Below, in pieces: positions 8,299-16,689 of a stretch of DNA of 34,149 nt (within the stretch, counting starts at the first letter, position 1; each line of letters begins with the position of its first letter). Location: assembly GCA_937969105.1 (NCBI GenBank), contig CALBUZ010000009.1, forward strand, positions 1 through 34,149, given 5' to 3'. The translations under genes were made by a program, and so were the position numbers. The notes under the pieces are model-generated. The model was not told where the DNA came from, did not search any database, and saw nothing but the letters and a program-made list of their open reading frames with translations. The DNA comes from an uncultured Collinsella sp. GTDB taxonomy: Bacteria > Actinomycetota > Coriobacteriia > Coriobacteriales > Coriobacteriaceae.

Positions 8299-9015
8299 AT
8301 GAATGTAGAAACTGCGCAGCGGCTCGCCGACCTTCGTCGCAGCAAGGGTTTTAGCCAAGAAGGGCTGGCGCGAAAGCTGGGACTGTCGCGCCAGGCGGTC
8401 AGTAAATGGGAACGCGCGGAGAGCTCGCCCGATACCGAGAACCTGATCTCGCTCGCCAAACTTTATGGCGTGAGCCTGGACGAGCTGCTCAATCCGAGCG
8501 ACGAGATCGAGGACGATATCGAGTTTGAGAACGAGGACCGCGCCCGTCAGCGCGAGGCCGAGGCGGCAGAGCGTGCTCGCACCCATGAGGCGGCGGCGCG
8601 CGCTACCGAGGCGGCAACACAGGCGAGCGATGCTGCGGCCAAGGCGGCGCAAGCGGCAAGCTGGAGTGCACAGGCTGCCAATGCCGCTACGGCGCAGGCG
8701 ACGAGTGGCGGCGCAGTTGGCTCGACTCCGGTGAAGGGCCCGTTCCAGTCGTTCCCGTATTGGGCCGTGTGCTGGCTGCTGTTCTTTTTGCTGATGTTCC
8801 TGTTTGGTGCCGGCCCCTTTGCCGCGCTGATCTTCTTTACGATTCCCATCTATCACTGGGTGGCGCGTGCGCTCGATGGTGATTGGGCACGCGGGGATAT
8901 TCAGGTTGGTTCGGCACCGGTGACAGCTAGGGCTCAGAATGTTTCCGCTTCGGTTGATACTGGCGTGGCTACCGCGACTACCGTTGACCCGATCGCCAAA
9001 GAGGGTGATGAATGA
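8299..9015 (+). CDS. XRE-family membrane-anchored regulator
   Basis: 238 residues in three parts. A helix-turn-helix of the XRE type covers about 5-62 (RRSKGFSQEGLARKLGLSR, then AVSKWERAESSPDTENL). An acidic then alanine-rich coiled linker spans ~70-140. A hydrophobic hairpin of two membrane segments lies around 153-190 (WAVCWLLFFLLMFLFGAGPF, then AALIFFTIPIYHW). Such membrane-tethered regulators typically respond to envelope signals. AGGAGG lies five bases before the ATG; an open frame reaching 8050 lacks any start signal and was discarded. The gene overlaps the next by ATGA, so the regulator and the toastrack protein are translationally coupled and probably work as a pair. Confidence 0.85.
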   Translation: MNVETAQRLADLRRSKGFSQEGLARKLGLSRQAVSKWERAESSPDTENLISLAKLYGVSLDELLNPSDEIEDDIEFENEDRARQREAEAAERARTHEAAARATEAATQASDAAAKAAQAASWSAQAANAATAQATSGGAVGSTPVKGPFQSFPYWAVCWLLFFLLMFLFGAGPFAALIFFTIPIYHWVARALDGDWARGDIQVGSAPVTARAQNVSASVDTGVATATTVDPIAKEGDE

Positions 9016-9911
9016 TGAAGCTTTCGCATGAATCCAAGGTACGCTTGGGCGTTGGCATCGGAGCGTTTGTGCTCATCATCGGGCTTGTATTTGGTGCCTC
9101 GCGGCTATTGGCTCATTCCAATATGGTGCGAACGACCGCTATTCTATCCGGCGCTTTGTCTGATTTTGACGATATGTTTGACGACGATGATCTCTTGGAT
9201 AGCGGTAACTATTCCGCTCGGCCTCAGCAGCTTTCGTGTACGACCTTTGATGCTGATGAGTTTCGCTTCCTCGATTTCGATATCAATGCGGCTACGGTGG
9301 ACGTCAAGGTTGTTGATGGCAACAAGGCTCGCGTTATTGAGCGGGGACGCGTTGCCAATGGTATGGATGCCTCCAAGGCCGCGACGCAGAACATCGCATC
9401 CGTCGAGGACTCGACGCTCAAGGTTTCTCAGTTTGGAAGTGATGACGGTAAGGCAATTGACCGCTCGGTTACGGTTGAGCTGCCGCGCCGTGTTGCCGAA
9501 CATCTGAAGGGAGTCAACGCGCACGTGGGCTCGGGTGATCTGCAGATTGCCGGTGTCACCTGTGATGGTTTCGACCTTTTCCTGGGTGCGGGAGATGTAG
9601 AGTTTGCGGGCAGCGTGACTGATGCGCTTAGTGCAGAGGTCGGGTCGGGCGATGTAACGTTCGAGCTCTACCGGGCCCCCGCGAAGTCGATGGACGTGAG
9701 TGTGGGCTCGGGCGATGTGGAGATGACGGTTCCGAACTCTACGGGCTTTAAGGCGAGCCTCACCTTGGGCAGCGGCGACTTCGAGAGCGATTTCCTTCCG
9801 CTTGACTACGACGGCGAGACCATTTTGAATCTTGAATTCGATAATGGCGATAAGTCCGCCACGTATCGTTTTGAAGTTGGTTCGGGCGACATGTCATTTG
9901 ATTCAGAGTGA
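9012..9911 (+). CDS. DUF4097 (toastrack) membrane-anchored beta-repeat protein
   Basis: 299 residues: one N-terminal membrane segment (~11-34, VGIGAFVLIIGLVFGASRLL), an acidic linker (DFDDMFDDDD), then a right-handed beta-repeat domain. The repeat unit G(S/A)GD occurs six times: VGSGDLQI, LGAGDVEF, VGSGDVTF, VGSGDVEM, LGSGDFES and VGSGDMSF. This is the DUF4097/toastrack fold, often paired with HTH or PspC/LiaF-type envelope-stress regulators. The repeat domain would face outward. The start overlaps the XRE stop (ATGA). A strong terminator follows 48 bases later. It probably senses envelope state or a ligand for the XRE partner; that role is inference from association. Confidence 0.85.
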   Translation: MMKLSHESKVRLGVGIGAFVLIIGLVFGASRLLAHSNMVRTTAILSGALSDFDDMFDDDDLLDSGNYSARPQQLSCTTFDADEFRFLDFDINAATVDVKVVDGNKARVIERGRVANGMDASKAATQNIASVEDSTLKVSQFGSDDGKAIDRSVTVELPRRVAEHLKGVNAHVGSGDLQIAGVTCDGFDLFLGAGDVEFAGSVTDALSAEVGSGDVTFELYRAPAKSMDVSVGSGDVEMTVPNSTGFKASLTLGSGDFESDFLPLDYDGETILNLEFDNGDKSATYRFEVGSGDMSFDSE

Positions 9912-9958
9912 CGGGCGGTTATCGAAGACTTATAAACCATAGCTGCGCTGTTTGATGG

Positions 9959-9990
9959 AGGCGCCGGAGCCGTGACGGGCTCCGGCGCCT
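9959..9990 (+). terminator. Intrinsic terminator after XRE-toastrack operon
   Basis: Perfect 13-bp stem AGGCGCCGGAGCC / GGCTCCGGCGCCT with a six-base loop, followed by TTGCCTTT. It closes the two-gene operon and isolates the downstream Elp3 gene. Confidence 0.8.
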
Positions 9991-9997
9991 TTGCCTT

Positions 9998-10003
9998 TAC
10001 AAT
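9998..10003 (+). promoter_or_regulatory. -10 element giving a leaderless elp3 transcript
   Basis: TACAAT (5/6 to consensus) ends six bases before the A of the Elp3 ATG, so transcription would begin at or next to the start codon. The only purine run ahead of the ATG (GGGGG) ends one base before it, too close for a normal Shine-Dalgarno. No clear -35 was found. Confidence 0.5.
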
Positions 10004-10009
10004 GGGGGC

Positions 10010-11917
10010 ATGGAACAGATTATCTTGAACATACTCGAGGCTCTGCGTCGCGGCGAGACCGTGGACGACAAAGCGCTCGTCAAACTGATACATGCCGAGG
10101 CGCGCCGTGAGGGTGCCGACAAACGCGATTTGGCCAAGCGCCGTCTGCTGCCGTTCTACCAGCGGGTAAAACGTGAGGAGCCGGCTCGTTGGGCTGGGTG
10201 GAATGTCGATACCGAGCTGGAACGTCGATTGCTGCAGGTGCTGCGTATGAAGCCTCGTCGCACGGCCTCGGGCGTGGCGACCATTACCGTCATCACCAAG
10301 CCCTGGCCGTGCTCGGGCGATTGCCTGTTTTGCCCCAACGATCTGCGCATGCCTAAAAGCTATCTGCATGCCGAGCCGGCGTGCGCCCGTGCGGAGCAAA
10401 ACTGCTTCGACCCGTATCTGCAGGTGAGCGCTCGTCTGACCGCGCTTTCGCAGATGGGGCATGCGACCGACAAGATAGAGCTCATCGTGCTCGGTGGCAC
10501 CTGGAGCGACTATCCGCAAGGGTATCAAACGTGGTTTATGTCAGAGCTTTTCCGTGCGCTCAATGACGATGCCGTCGCCGGCGTGGCGGCAAACCCCATG
10601 TTGGCGCGTCCGGGCATCAGCCGTGCCGAGGCAGGGCGCCTGCTCGATGACGCTCCCGCCGATGCCCTGCCGCCGGTGGTAACAGAGCGCCGCGAGCGCT
10701 ATCGGGCTGCCGGCATTGCGACAGACGAGGATGAGCTTGCGGCCGGCGTTGCCGACGAGCAAGGTCGTGTGGATGCTGCCGTGGGTGGCTATAACCGCGC
10801 GGTGCGTCGTCTGCACGGCCCTGGTACGCCGTGGGGTGAGGTTGCCGAGTGGCAGACAGCAACGATGGAGGAGCTTGAGCGTCAGCAGCGCATCAATGAG
10901 ACGGCGAAGCATCGCGTGGTGGGACTCGTTATCGAGACGCGCCCCGATGCTGTAACGCCGCAGGCCCTCACGCTCATCCGCCGCTTGGGCTGCACCAAGA
11001 TTCAGATGGGTATTCAGAGTCTCGACCAACATTTGCTCGATATCAACGAGCGTCGCATTTCGGTGGCGCAGATCGAGCGGGCGTTTTCGCTTGCGCGCTT
11101 GTTTGGCTTTAAGATCCACGCGCACTTTATGCTCAACTTGTTGGGCGCTACGCCCGAGGGGGACAAGCGCGACTACGAGCGCTTTATGACCGAGGGCGCT
11201 TTTATGCCCGACGAGGTCAAGGTCTACCCGTGCGCGCTCATCGAGGGCTCGCGTCTGGTGGGCCGCTATGAGCGCGGCGAGTGGCGCCCCTATACCGAGG
11301 AAGAGCTGCTCGATGTGTTGGCCGACGACATCGTGGTGACGCCGGCGTTCTGTCGCATCAGCCGTATGATTCGTGACTTTAGCTCCGACGACATTATGGT
11401 GGGCAACAAGAAGCCCAACCTGCGCCAGCTCGTTGAGAACCGCCTGGCTGCTCGGGGTGATGGTGCGACGGTGCGCGAGATTCGCTATCGCGAGATCAGC
11501 ACGGCGGGTGCCGACTTGGATGAGCTGACCCTTGACGAGGAAGTGGCGTACGAGACGCCGGTGACGCGCGAGCGCTTTTTGCAGTGGGTGACGCCGCAGG
11601 GCAAGATCGCGGGCTTTTTGCGCCTGTCGTTGCCCGATCGTGCGTTTGTTACCGCGCACGCAGACGAGTTGCCGACGACGCCGGACGAGGCAATGATTCG
11701 CGAGGTGCACGTGTATGGCATGGCGGCACGTGTGGGCGATCAGGGTCAGGCGGCTCAGCATCATGGGCTGGGGCGGTCGCTGGTGGAGCGCGCATGCGAG
11801 ATTGCCCGGGATGCGGGTTATGCGCGTATCAACGTGATTAGCGCGATCGGTACGCGCGAGTACTATCGCCATTTGGGTTTTTATGACCACGGACTCTATC
11901 TGCAAAAGGAGCTCTAG
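10010..11917 (+). CDS. elp3: Elp3-family tRNA U34 modification enzyme (radical SAM + GNAT)
   Basis: 635 residues, full length for bacterial/archaeal Elp3. The N-terminal tRNA-binding part leads to RTASGVATITVITKPWPC and the iron-sulphur cysteines C101, C105 and C108 (CSGDCLFC). Family blocks follow: DPYLQVSARL, GHATDKIELIVLGGTW, ETRPDAV, CTKIQMGIQSLDQ and VYPCALIEGS. The C-terminal GNAT domain has REVHVYGMAA, QHHGLGRSLVE and the end block INVISAIGTREYYRHLGF. Elp3 uses acetyl-CoA and radical SAM chemistry to add carboxymethyl at U34. The other Elongator subunits are absent, as expected in prokaryotes. A ~70-residue insert (10600-10800) separates the radical SAM blocks. The start is probably leaderless. 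The next gene begins directly after its stop. Confidence 0.93.
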   Translation: MEQIILNILEALRRGETVDDKALVKLIHAEARREGADKRDLAKRRLLPFYQRVKREEPARWAGWNVDTELERRLLQVLRMKPRRTASGVATITVITKPWPCSGDCLFCPNDLRMPKSYLHAEPACARAEQNCFDPYLQVSARLTALSQMGHATDKIELIVLGGTWSDYPQGYQTWFMSELFRALNDDAVAGVAANPMLARPGISRAEAGRLLDDAPADALPPVVTERRERYRAAGIATDEDELAAGVADEQGRVDAAVGGYNRAVRRLHGPGTPWGEVAEWQTATMEELERQQRINETAKHRVVGLVIETRPDAVTPQALTLIRRLGCTKIQMGIQSLDQHLLDINERRISVAQIERAFSLARLFGFKIHAHFMLNLLGATPEGDKRDYERFMTEGAFMPDEVKVYPCALIEGSRLVGRYERGEWRPYTEEELLDVLADDIVVTPAFCRISRMIRDFSSDDIMVGNKKPNLRQLVENRLAARGDGATVREIRYREISTAGADLDELTLDEEVAYETPVTRERFLQWVTPQGKIAGFLRLSLPDRAFVTAHADELPTTPDEAMIREVHVYGMAARVGDQGQAAQHHGLGRSLVERACEIARDAGYARINVISAIGTREYYRHLGFYDHGLYLQKEL

Positions 11918-12796
11918 ATGAACAAGCCAAGTGTTTCTGCTGGCGTCGTTGCCGGCGTTGCCCTGGGAGCTGCGGCGCTTGGTGCGGCTGCCGTCGCTGT
12001 TCGCGCTGCCTGTCTGCAGGTTGCGAGGACCCGCAATGGGTTGGCGCGTGTGAAGCGCGTGCACGATGAGAGCGGCGATGAGATTCGCGTGTTAGTGCAA
12101 GGCGGCGTCTACCAAAGCGCAAGCTACATTGGCGAGCGTTGGGCGGAGCCCGTCTTTGCGTACTATCGTGCGTTTGACGACGTGTTTGAGGCCGAGGATG
12201 CGATGCGCGATGCTTATGGCCACGGCATCGACCGTATGCTTATGCTGGGCGGCGGTGGGTTTGCCTATCCCAAGTTCGCTCTGATGTCGCACGCGGGCTT
12301 GCGCATGGACGTCATCGAGTATGACGGAGAGATTACGCGCCTGGCGCGCCGCTGGTTCTACCTGGATGAGCTGGAGCACGCGGCGGGCGATCGCCTGCGG
12401 GTGATAACCGCCGAGGCTCGCTCGTATCTGGGCGTGACGAGCGTGGGACATCGTCGCTACGACGTGGTCGTGAGCGATTGCTTTGGCGGTGCCGAGCCCG
12501 TACGCAAGCTGGCGACGGTTGAGGCGTTGCGTTTGGTGCGAGGCAGCCTGAACCCCGGGGGTATCTATGTTGCCAATATCGTGAGCGCAAGCGAGGGGAG
12601 CGATGTGACGTTCCTGCGCGATTGCGTTGCCACGGCACTCGAGGTATTCGCCCACGCCTGGGTGGTCCCATGTGGCGATACAGAGTTCGGCGGCGAGGAA
12701 AACTACCTGCTCATCGCCAGCGACGGCGACTACGCCTTTGCCGAAGTCGTGCCCTTCGACGCTGACTTCCTCGGTACCGTCCTTCACGACAAGTAA
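11918..12796 (+). CDS. Spermidine-synthase-like SAM-fold protein, membrane-anchored
   Basis: 292 residues. An alanine-rich hydrophobic segment (~8-35) looks like a signal anchor. The rest has the spermidine-synthase-like Rossmann core: MLMLGGGGFAYPKF (~106-119), an acidic strand end VIEYDGEI, and DVVVSDCFGG (~180-189) where true aminopropyltransferases have a D..xDAF motif. Such 'fused-type' homologues often lack polyamine activity, so I do not assign spermidine synthesis. The ATG directly abuts the Elp3 TAG and uses the AAGGAG at the end of elp3, so the two are co-translated. It ends 27 bases from the converging Lhr-like helicase gene. Confidence 0.75.
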   Translation: MNKPSVSAGVVAGVALGAAALGAAAVAVRAACLQVARTRNGLARVKRVHDESGDEIRVLVQGGVYQSASYIGERWAEPVFAYYRAFDDVFEAEDAMRDAYGHGIDRMLMLGGGGFAYPKFALMSHAGLRMDVIEYDGEITRLARRWFYLDELEHAAGDRLRVITAEARSYLGVTSVGHRRYDVVVSDCFGGAEPVRKLATVEALRLVRGSLNPGGIYVANIVSASEGSDVTFLRDCVATALEVFAHAWVVPCGDTEFGGEENYLLIASDGDYAFAEVVPFDADFLGTVLHDK

Positions 12797-12819
12797 GTCT
12801 CCCCGTCCCAAAAAAGACT
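12796..12819. other. Short hairpin between converging genes
   Basis: AGTCT (12796-12800) and AGACT (12815-12819) flank a C-rich then A-rich loop that reads TTTTTTGGGACGGGG on the minus strand. The GGGACGGGG core recalls the GGGACAGG core of the two 37-bp palindromes, but the arms are only 5 bp. It may be a degenerate relative or a chance match. Confidence 0.25.
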
Positions 12820-12823
12820 GGTC

Positions 12824-15268
12824 TTAGGCGTGGTCGCGCCAGCTGAGGACGCGCTGCTTCATACCCTCGATGTCGAGCACGCCTTCGGCGAAGCCTTTGC
12901 GCACGAGCTCTTCGGGAACGAACTCATCGTAACGATCAAAGTAAGGCACCTCGCCGGGATAGACGAGCTCGATGGGATCGAAGTCCTTCTCGGCCTCGGC
13001 GGCGAGCACCTCAAAGAACGTCTCCTCGTCGGCCTTCATCTTAAACTGCATAAAGTACGGGCGCGACGGGTCGAGGCCGCGAAGGCCAAGCTCCGCGGCG
13101 CATTTAATCTTGAGCATGCGCTCGAGTGCCAAAAAGGCGTAGCTGCCCAGCCAGGGGAAGAGCACCCAGGTGTCGCCGCCCAGGTTAATGAGCGGCTTAG
13201 TCCCCGCGCCCGAAATCTTGGCCGTATGGCGAGCCTGCGCCAGACGGGCCCGCGCGTTACCCATAAGATACGGATATGCCGCATGCTCGTTGAGCGCTTG
13301 GCGCATACGCTCGAGCACATGCGTGTTGATGTCGCCGGGGCAATCGCCAAAGTAGGCCGGCACGCGGCCCTTGACCTGCGTGGCAAAGACGGTATGACGC
13401 TTCCAGTCCACTTCCTCGACGATCCAGCAATGGCCCGCGATGGCGATGCGCTCGCCAGGTGGTGGAGGGTTGACAATCGTGCCCAGTTCGGCCGACTCGC
13501 TGCGAACGGTGAACTCCTCGTTTTCCTGGAACACGGCGTAGAACTTAAAGTTGTTAATGATGCGCTCGCCCGCGAGACCCACGATGAGTCCGCCGCCCTC
13601 GGTGACCTGGATATGGTCGATCTTGATGAGGTGGCGCAGCAACACGCGATAGTCATCGGTCGAGACGCGATGGAAATAACTGAGTGTGAGCACGCGCTGG
13701 GCAAGTTCGGCCGGCGTGAGCTCGCCGGTGCTGGCAAGCGTCGACATGGTCTGGTGGTAGAGCAGGCTGTAGGGGAGCCGATCGAGTTCGGGCGGTTCAA
13801 CCCATTTTTCCTCGCGATAGAGTTGTACGAGTGCGATGCCCTGCAGGAGCTTCCACGGAATGGTCTCGGGCATCATCGTGCGTGGCTCGGGCTCTTCTTC
13901 GCGCATGACAAACCACATCTCGGGTGGAAGATCGCGGCGTCCCGTGCGGCCCATACGCTGCAAAAAGGAGCTGACGGTAAACGGTGCATCAATCTGAAAC
14001 GCGCGCTCCAGACGGCCGATATCGATGCCAAGCTCAAGCGTAGAGGTGGTGACGGTCGTCTGTGCCTGTTCCTCGTCGCGCATAAGCTCCTCGGCGGTCT
14101 CGCGTAGCGATGCCGAGAGATTGCCGTGATGGATGAGGAAACGGTCGGGCTCGTGCCGGCTTTCACAGTAGCTGCGCAACATGGAGCACACGGCCTCTGC
14201 CTCCTCGCGCGAGTTGGCAAAGACCAGGCACTTGCGGCCGCGGGTATGCTCAAAGATGTAGCCCATGCCGGGGTCGGCGTTGTCGGGTGCGGTGTCGGTG
14301 GGGTTGAGCAGCGCCTGTTCGGTTGCCCGTGGGATGTCGACTTCGCCCTCGGGGGCTGAGGAAGTGCGACGGTCCTTGGGGGCAGCCTTGCCCCGTGCCT
14401 GCTTGCGACGTTGACGGCGTTCTTCCTGTGTAAGCTGTCCGCTGTGGCGCATGTCTTGGACACCGGACGGCAGCGCCGCGGGCGCCGCCGTCTCGATGCG
14501 CTCGCACGCAAGCACATCGGCCTCTTGAGGACCCGTGCTCTCGAATCCTCGCTGCTGAGCCTGGGGACCCGAGTTGTAGAAGTGCTCCATGGAGATACGC
14601 CACACGCGGCGCGGCTCCTCAAAACGGGGGATAACGCAGTCGCGTCCCGTTCCCTGTGAGAGAAAAGCGCCCGTGCGCTCGGGGTCGCCGATGGTAGCGG
14701 AAAGGCCGATGCGTCGGGGCCGCACGCCCGCCATGCGCGATAGACGCTCGATAAGGCAGAGCGTCTGCCCGCCGCGGTCACCGCGCATGAGCGAGTGGAC
14801 CTCGTCGATGACCACATAACGCAGGTCGCAGAACATACGCGGGATTGCCATGTGCTTGTGGATCAGGAGTGCCTCGAGTGATTCGGGCGTAATCTGCAGG
14901 ATACCGCTCGGCTTTTTGATGAGCTTTGCCTTGTGCGACTGCGAGACATCGCCGTGCCAGTGCCAGACGGGGATATCTGCCTCTTCACACAGATCGTTGA
15001 GGCGAACGAACTGGTCGTTGATGAGTGCTTTGAGGGGGCCAATGTAGAGGGCGCCCACGCTCGCGGGCGGGTTCTCCCAAAACTCGGTCAGGATGGGAAA
15101 GAAGGCCGCCTCAGTTTTGCCAGATGCCGTGGATGCCGTCAGGAGTACATTGTCTTGCGTGTTGAAGATGGCATCTGCCGCCGCAACCTGGATGGAGCGC
15201 AGGCTCTCCCAATCGTGGGAGTAAATGAAATCCTGGATAAACGGGGCATATCGGTCAAAAGCGTTCAT
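12824..15268 (-). CDS. Lhr-like / BrxHI-type DEAD-box helicase
   Basis: 814 residues of superfamily 2 helicase. Motif I TASTASGKT is at 44-52, motif Ia GPLKALINDQF, motif II DEVH at 155-158, motif III SAT at 190-192, motif V STLELGIDIG and motif VI QRMGRTGR at 437-444. Between the RecA lobes lies a ~100-residue low-complexity insert (~235-335) with a basic patch (RRQRRKQARGK). Lhr-type helicases translocate 3'-5' on DNA, and the BrxHI member accompanies BrxD in type 2 BREX. The ATG at 15268 has AGGAGG four bases upstream; the open frame extends 83 codons more but crosses a palindrome and was rejected. It is the last gene of the three-gene TerB/ATPase/helicase module, 116 bases after the ATPase gene. 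Confidence 0.88.
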   Translation of the reverse strand: MNAFDRYAPFIQDFIYSHDWESLRSIQVAAADAIFNTQDNVLLTASTASGKTEAAFFPILTEFWENPPASVGALYIGPLKALINDQFVRLNDLCEEADIPVWHWHGDVSQSHKAKLIKKPSGILQITPESLEALLIHKHMAIPRMFCDLRYVVIDEVHSLMRGDRGGQTLCLIERLSRMAGVRPRRIGLSATIGDPERTGAFLSQGTGRDCVIPRFEEPRRVWRISMEHFYNSGPQAQQRGFESTGPQEADVLACERIETAAPAALPSGVQDMRHSGQLTQEERRQRRKQARGKAAPKDRRTSSAPEGEVDIPRATEQALLNPTDTAPDNADPGMGYIFEHTRGRKCLVFANSREEAEAVCSMLRSYCESRHEPDRFLIHHGNLSASLRETAEELMRDEEQAQTTVTTSTLELGIDIGRLERAFQIDAPFTVSSFLQRMGRTGRRDLPPEMWFVMREEEPEPRTMMPETIPWKLLQGIALVQLYREEKWVEPPELDRLPYSLLYHQTMSTLASTGELTPAELAQRVLTLSYFHRVSTDDYRVLLRHLIKIDHIQVTEGGGLIVGLAGERIINNFKFYAVFQENEEFTVRSESAELGTIVNPPPPGERIAIAGHCWIVEEVDWKRHTVFATQVKGRVPAYFGDCPGDINTHVLERMRQALNEHAAYPYLMGNARARLAQARHTAKISGAGTKPLINLGGDTWVLFPWLGSYAFLALERMLKIKCAAELGLRGLDPSRPYFMQFKMKADEETFFEVLAAEAEKDFDPIELVYPGEVPYFDRYDEFVPEELVRKGFAEGVLDIEGMKQRVLSWRDHA

Positions 15269-15349
15269 GGGACCTCCTCTCATCAACGGGCCAATCAACG
15301 CAACGGGCAACGGCTCGATATCTTGCAACATCGGCGTTTGCCCAGATAA

Positions 15350-15386
15350 AACCTGCCAAAATAAACCTGTCCCTTTTTGGCAGGTT
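15350..15386. repeat. 37-bp dispersed palindrome, copy 2
   Basis: Perfect 12-bp arms AACCTGCCAAAA and TTTTGGCAGGTT with a 13-base centre that reads AGGGACAGGTTTA on the minus strand. It begins inside the TAA stop of the DUF2791 ATPase gene and occupies the gap before the helicase gene. It has the same length, the same AACC/GGTT ends and GGGACAGG at the same positions as the copy at 1233, while the arm sequences differ and remain complementary. Confidence 0.8.
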
Positions 15387-16689
15387 AGATGGTGAACTCG
15401 GCGAAGTTGCGGTCGTCGTCTGCGGTGCCGGTGTCGTCTGTTGCAGCTGCCGGCGCCAGCGCGTCGCCACCGACGCTTTGCAGCAGCTCGGCCACATTTG
15501 CATCGGGGTTCTGACACAGGATATCGAGCAGCTCAATAAAGTCGCGGATGACCTCGCGGGGCGTCAGATGCGTGTCGGCCCCCACGCGGCCAAACTCAAT
15601 CTTGAGGAAGTCCACCAAGTCGTTCTCGGTAAGCGTGGGCGTCCAGCCAAAGTAGCCGGCATGGATCTGCATGAGCTTCTCGATGAGCACCAGCAGCTCC
15701 TCGTAGGTGAGCGGCTGCAGGCGGATGATGGGCGCGAGCATATCTTTGAGATCATCGCGCGCAAAACGGCCCTGGGCGAGACGGCTCCGAAGGGCCTCGT
15801 AGGAAAAGACGCCGCGGCGGCGGTCCTCGATAGAGGTCGGCGTGCCACCCATGATCACGCCCAGGTACTGCGCTTTGCCCTGGAGCGTGTCGTTGTACAT
15901 GGTCAGGATCTTCTCGTAGTTATATTGGCGCGTGATCGCGTTGGGAATCTTGTACAGATTCACGAGCTCGTCGATGAGCACCAGCATGCCCTTGTAGCCG
16001 CTGCAGACCAAAAAACGTGCGATGAGCTTGACGTAGTCGTACCAGTCATCGTCGCTGATGATGGTCGAGGAGCCTAGCTCGGCGCGCGCCTCACTCTTGG
16101 TGCGGTATTCGCCGCGAATCCATTTGGTCACGCGGCTCATAGCCTCTTCATCGCCCTCGGATACGGCCGCGCGGTAGCGGCGGAGCATGCGGGTGAAGTC
16201 AAAGCCGTGGACCATCTCCTCGAGCGGAGCGAGTTGGGCATTGACGACCGACTCGTCGACATCGGCACACGAGGCAACCCAGCGATCCAGAATAAGGTTG
16301 AGCGCACCGCCCTCAGGGCGCGTCTTGGTCGATATGTTGCGGATGAGCTCGCGATAGGTAGCGAGGCCCTGGCCCTGGCCGCCCTGTAAGCGGCGCTCAG
16401 GGGAAAGGTCGGCATCGGCGACCACGAAGCCCTCGCCCATGGCATGCGTTCGGATGGTCTGGAGCAAAAAGCTCTTGCCGGCGCCGTAGCGACCGACTAG
16501 GAAACGGAAGCTTGCGCCGCCATCGGCGATGAGGCTCAGGTCGGTGAGCAGAGCGCGGATCTCGACCTCTCGCCCCACGGTGATATAGGGAAGGCCGATG
16601 CGCGGGACAACGCCGCCCTTGAGCGAGTTGAGAATGACGGCGGCGACGCGTTTGGGCACGCGGGGTGCTGCGGATGCGGTATCACTCAT
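15385..16689 (-). CDS. DUF2791 / BrxD-type P-loop ATPase
   Basis: 434 residues of the DUF2791 family, which includes BrxD of type 2 BREX. Walker A is GRYGAGKS (66-73). Walker B is MLVLIDEL (235-242), followed by VNLYKIPNAITRQYNYEK, and a GGTPTSIEDRRRG loop (281-293) is typical of the family. The early block ILNSLKGGVVPRIGLPYITV also fits. The ATPase likely works with its neighbours on DNA. The ATG overlaps the upstream TerB gene by eight bases, showing tight coupling. No PglX methylase or PglZ phosphatase lies nearby, so this is not a BREX locus. Family call firm; function unknown. Confidence 0.88.
   Translation of the reverse strand: MSDTASAAPRVPKRVAAVILNSLKGGVVPRIGLPYITVGREVEIRALLTDLSLIADGGASFRFLVGRYGAGKSFLLQTIRTHAMGEGFVVADADLSPERRLQGGQGQGLATYRELIRNISTKTRPEGGALNLILDRWVASCADVDESVVNAQLAPLEEMVHGFDFTRMLRRYRAAVSEGDEEAMSRVTKWIRGEYRTKSEARAELGSSTIISDDDWYDYVKLIARFLVCSGYKGMLVLIDELVNLYKIPNAITRQYNYEKILTMYNDTLQGKAQYLGVIMGGTPTSIEDRRRGVFSYEALRSRLAQGRFARDDLKDMLAPIIRLQPLTYEELLVLIEKLMQIHAGYFGWTPTLTENDLVDFLKIEFGRVGADTHLTPREVIRDFIELLDILCQNPDANVAELLQSVGGDALAPAAATDDTGTADDDRNFAEFTI

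Noticed and set aside
10541..12064. 507-codon open frame antisense to elp3
   Set aside because: Composition shadow of a well-supported Elp3 gene; no start signal or domain.
12830..14107. 425-codon open frame antisense to the Lhr-like helicase
   Set aside because: Overlaps conserved helicase motifs on the other strand and shows no motifs of its own.
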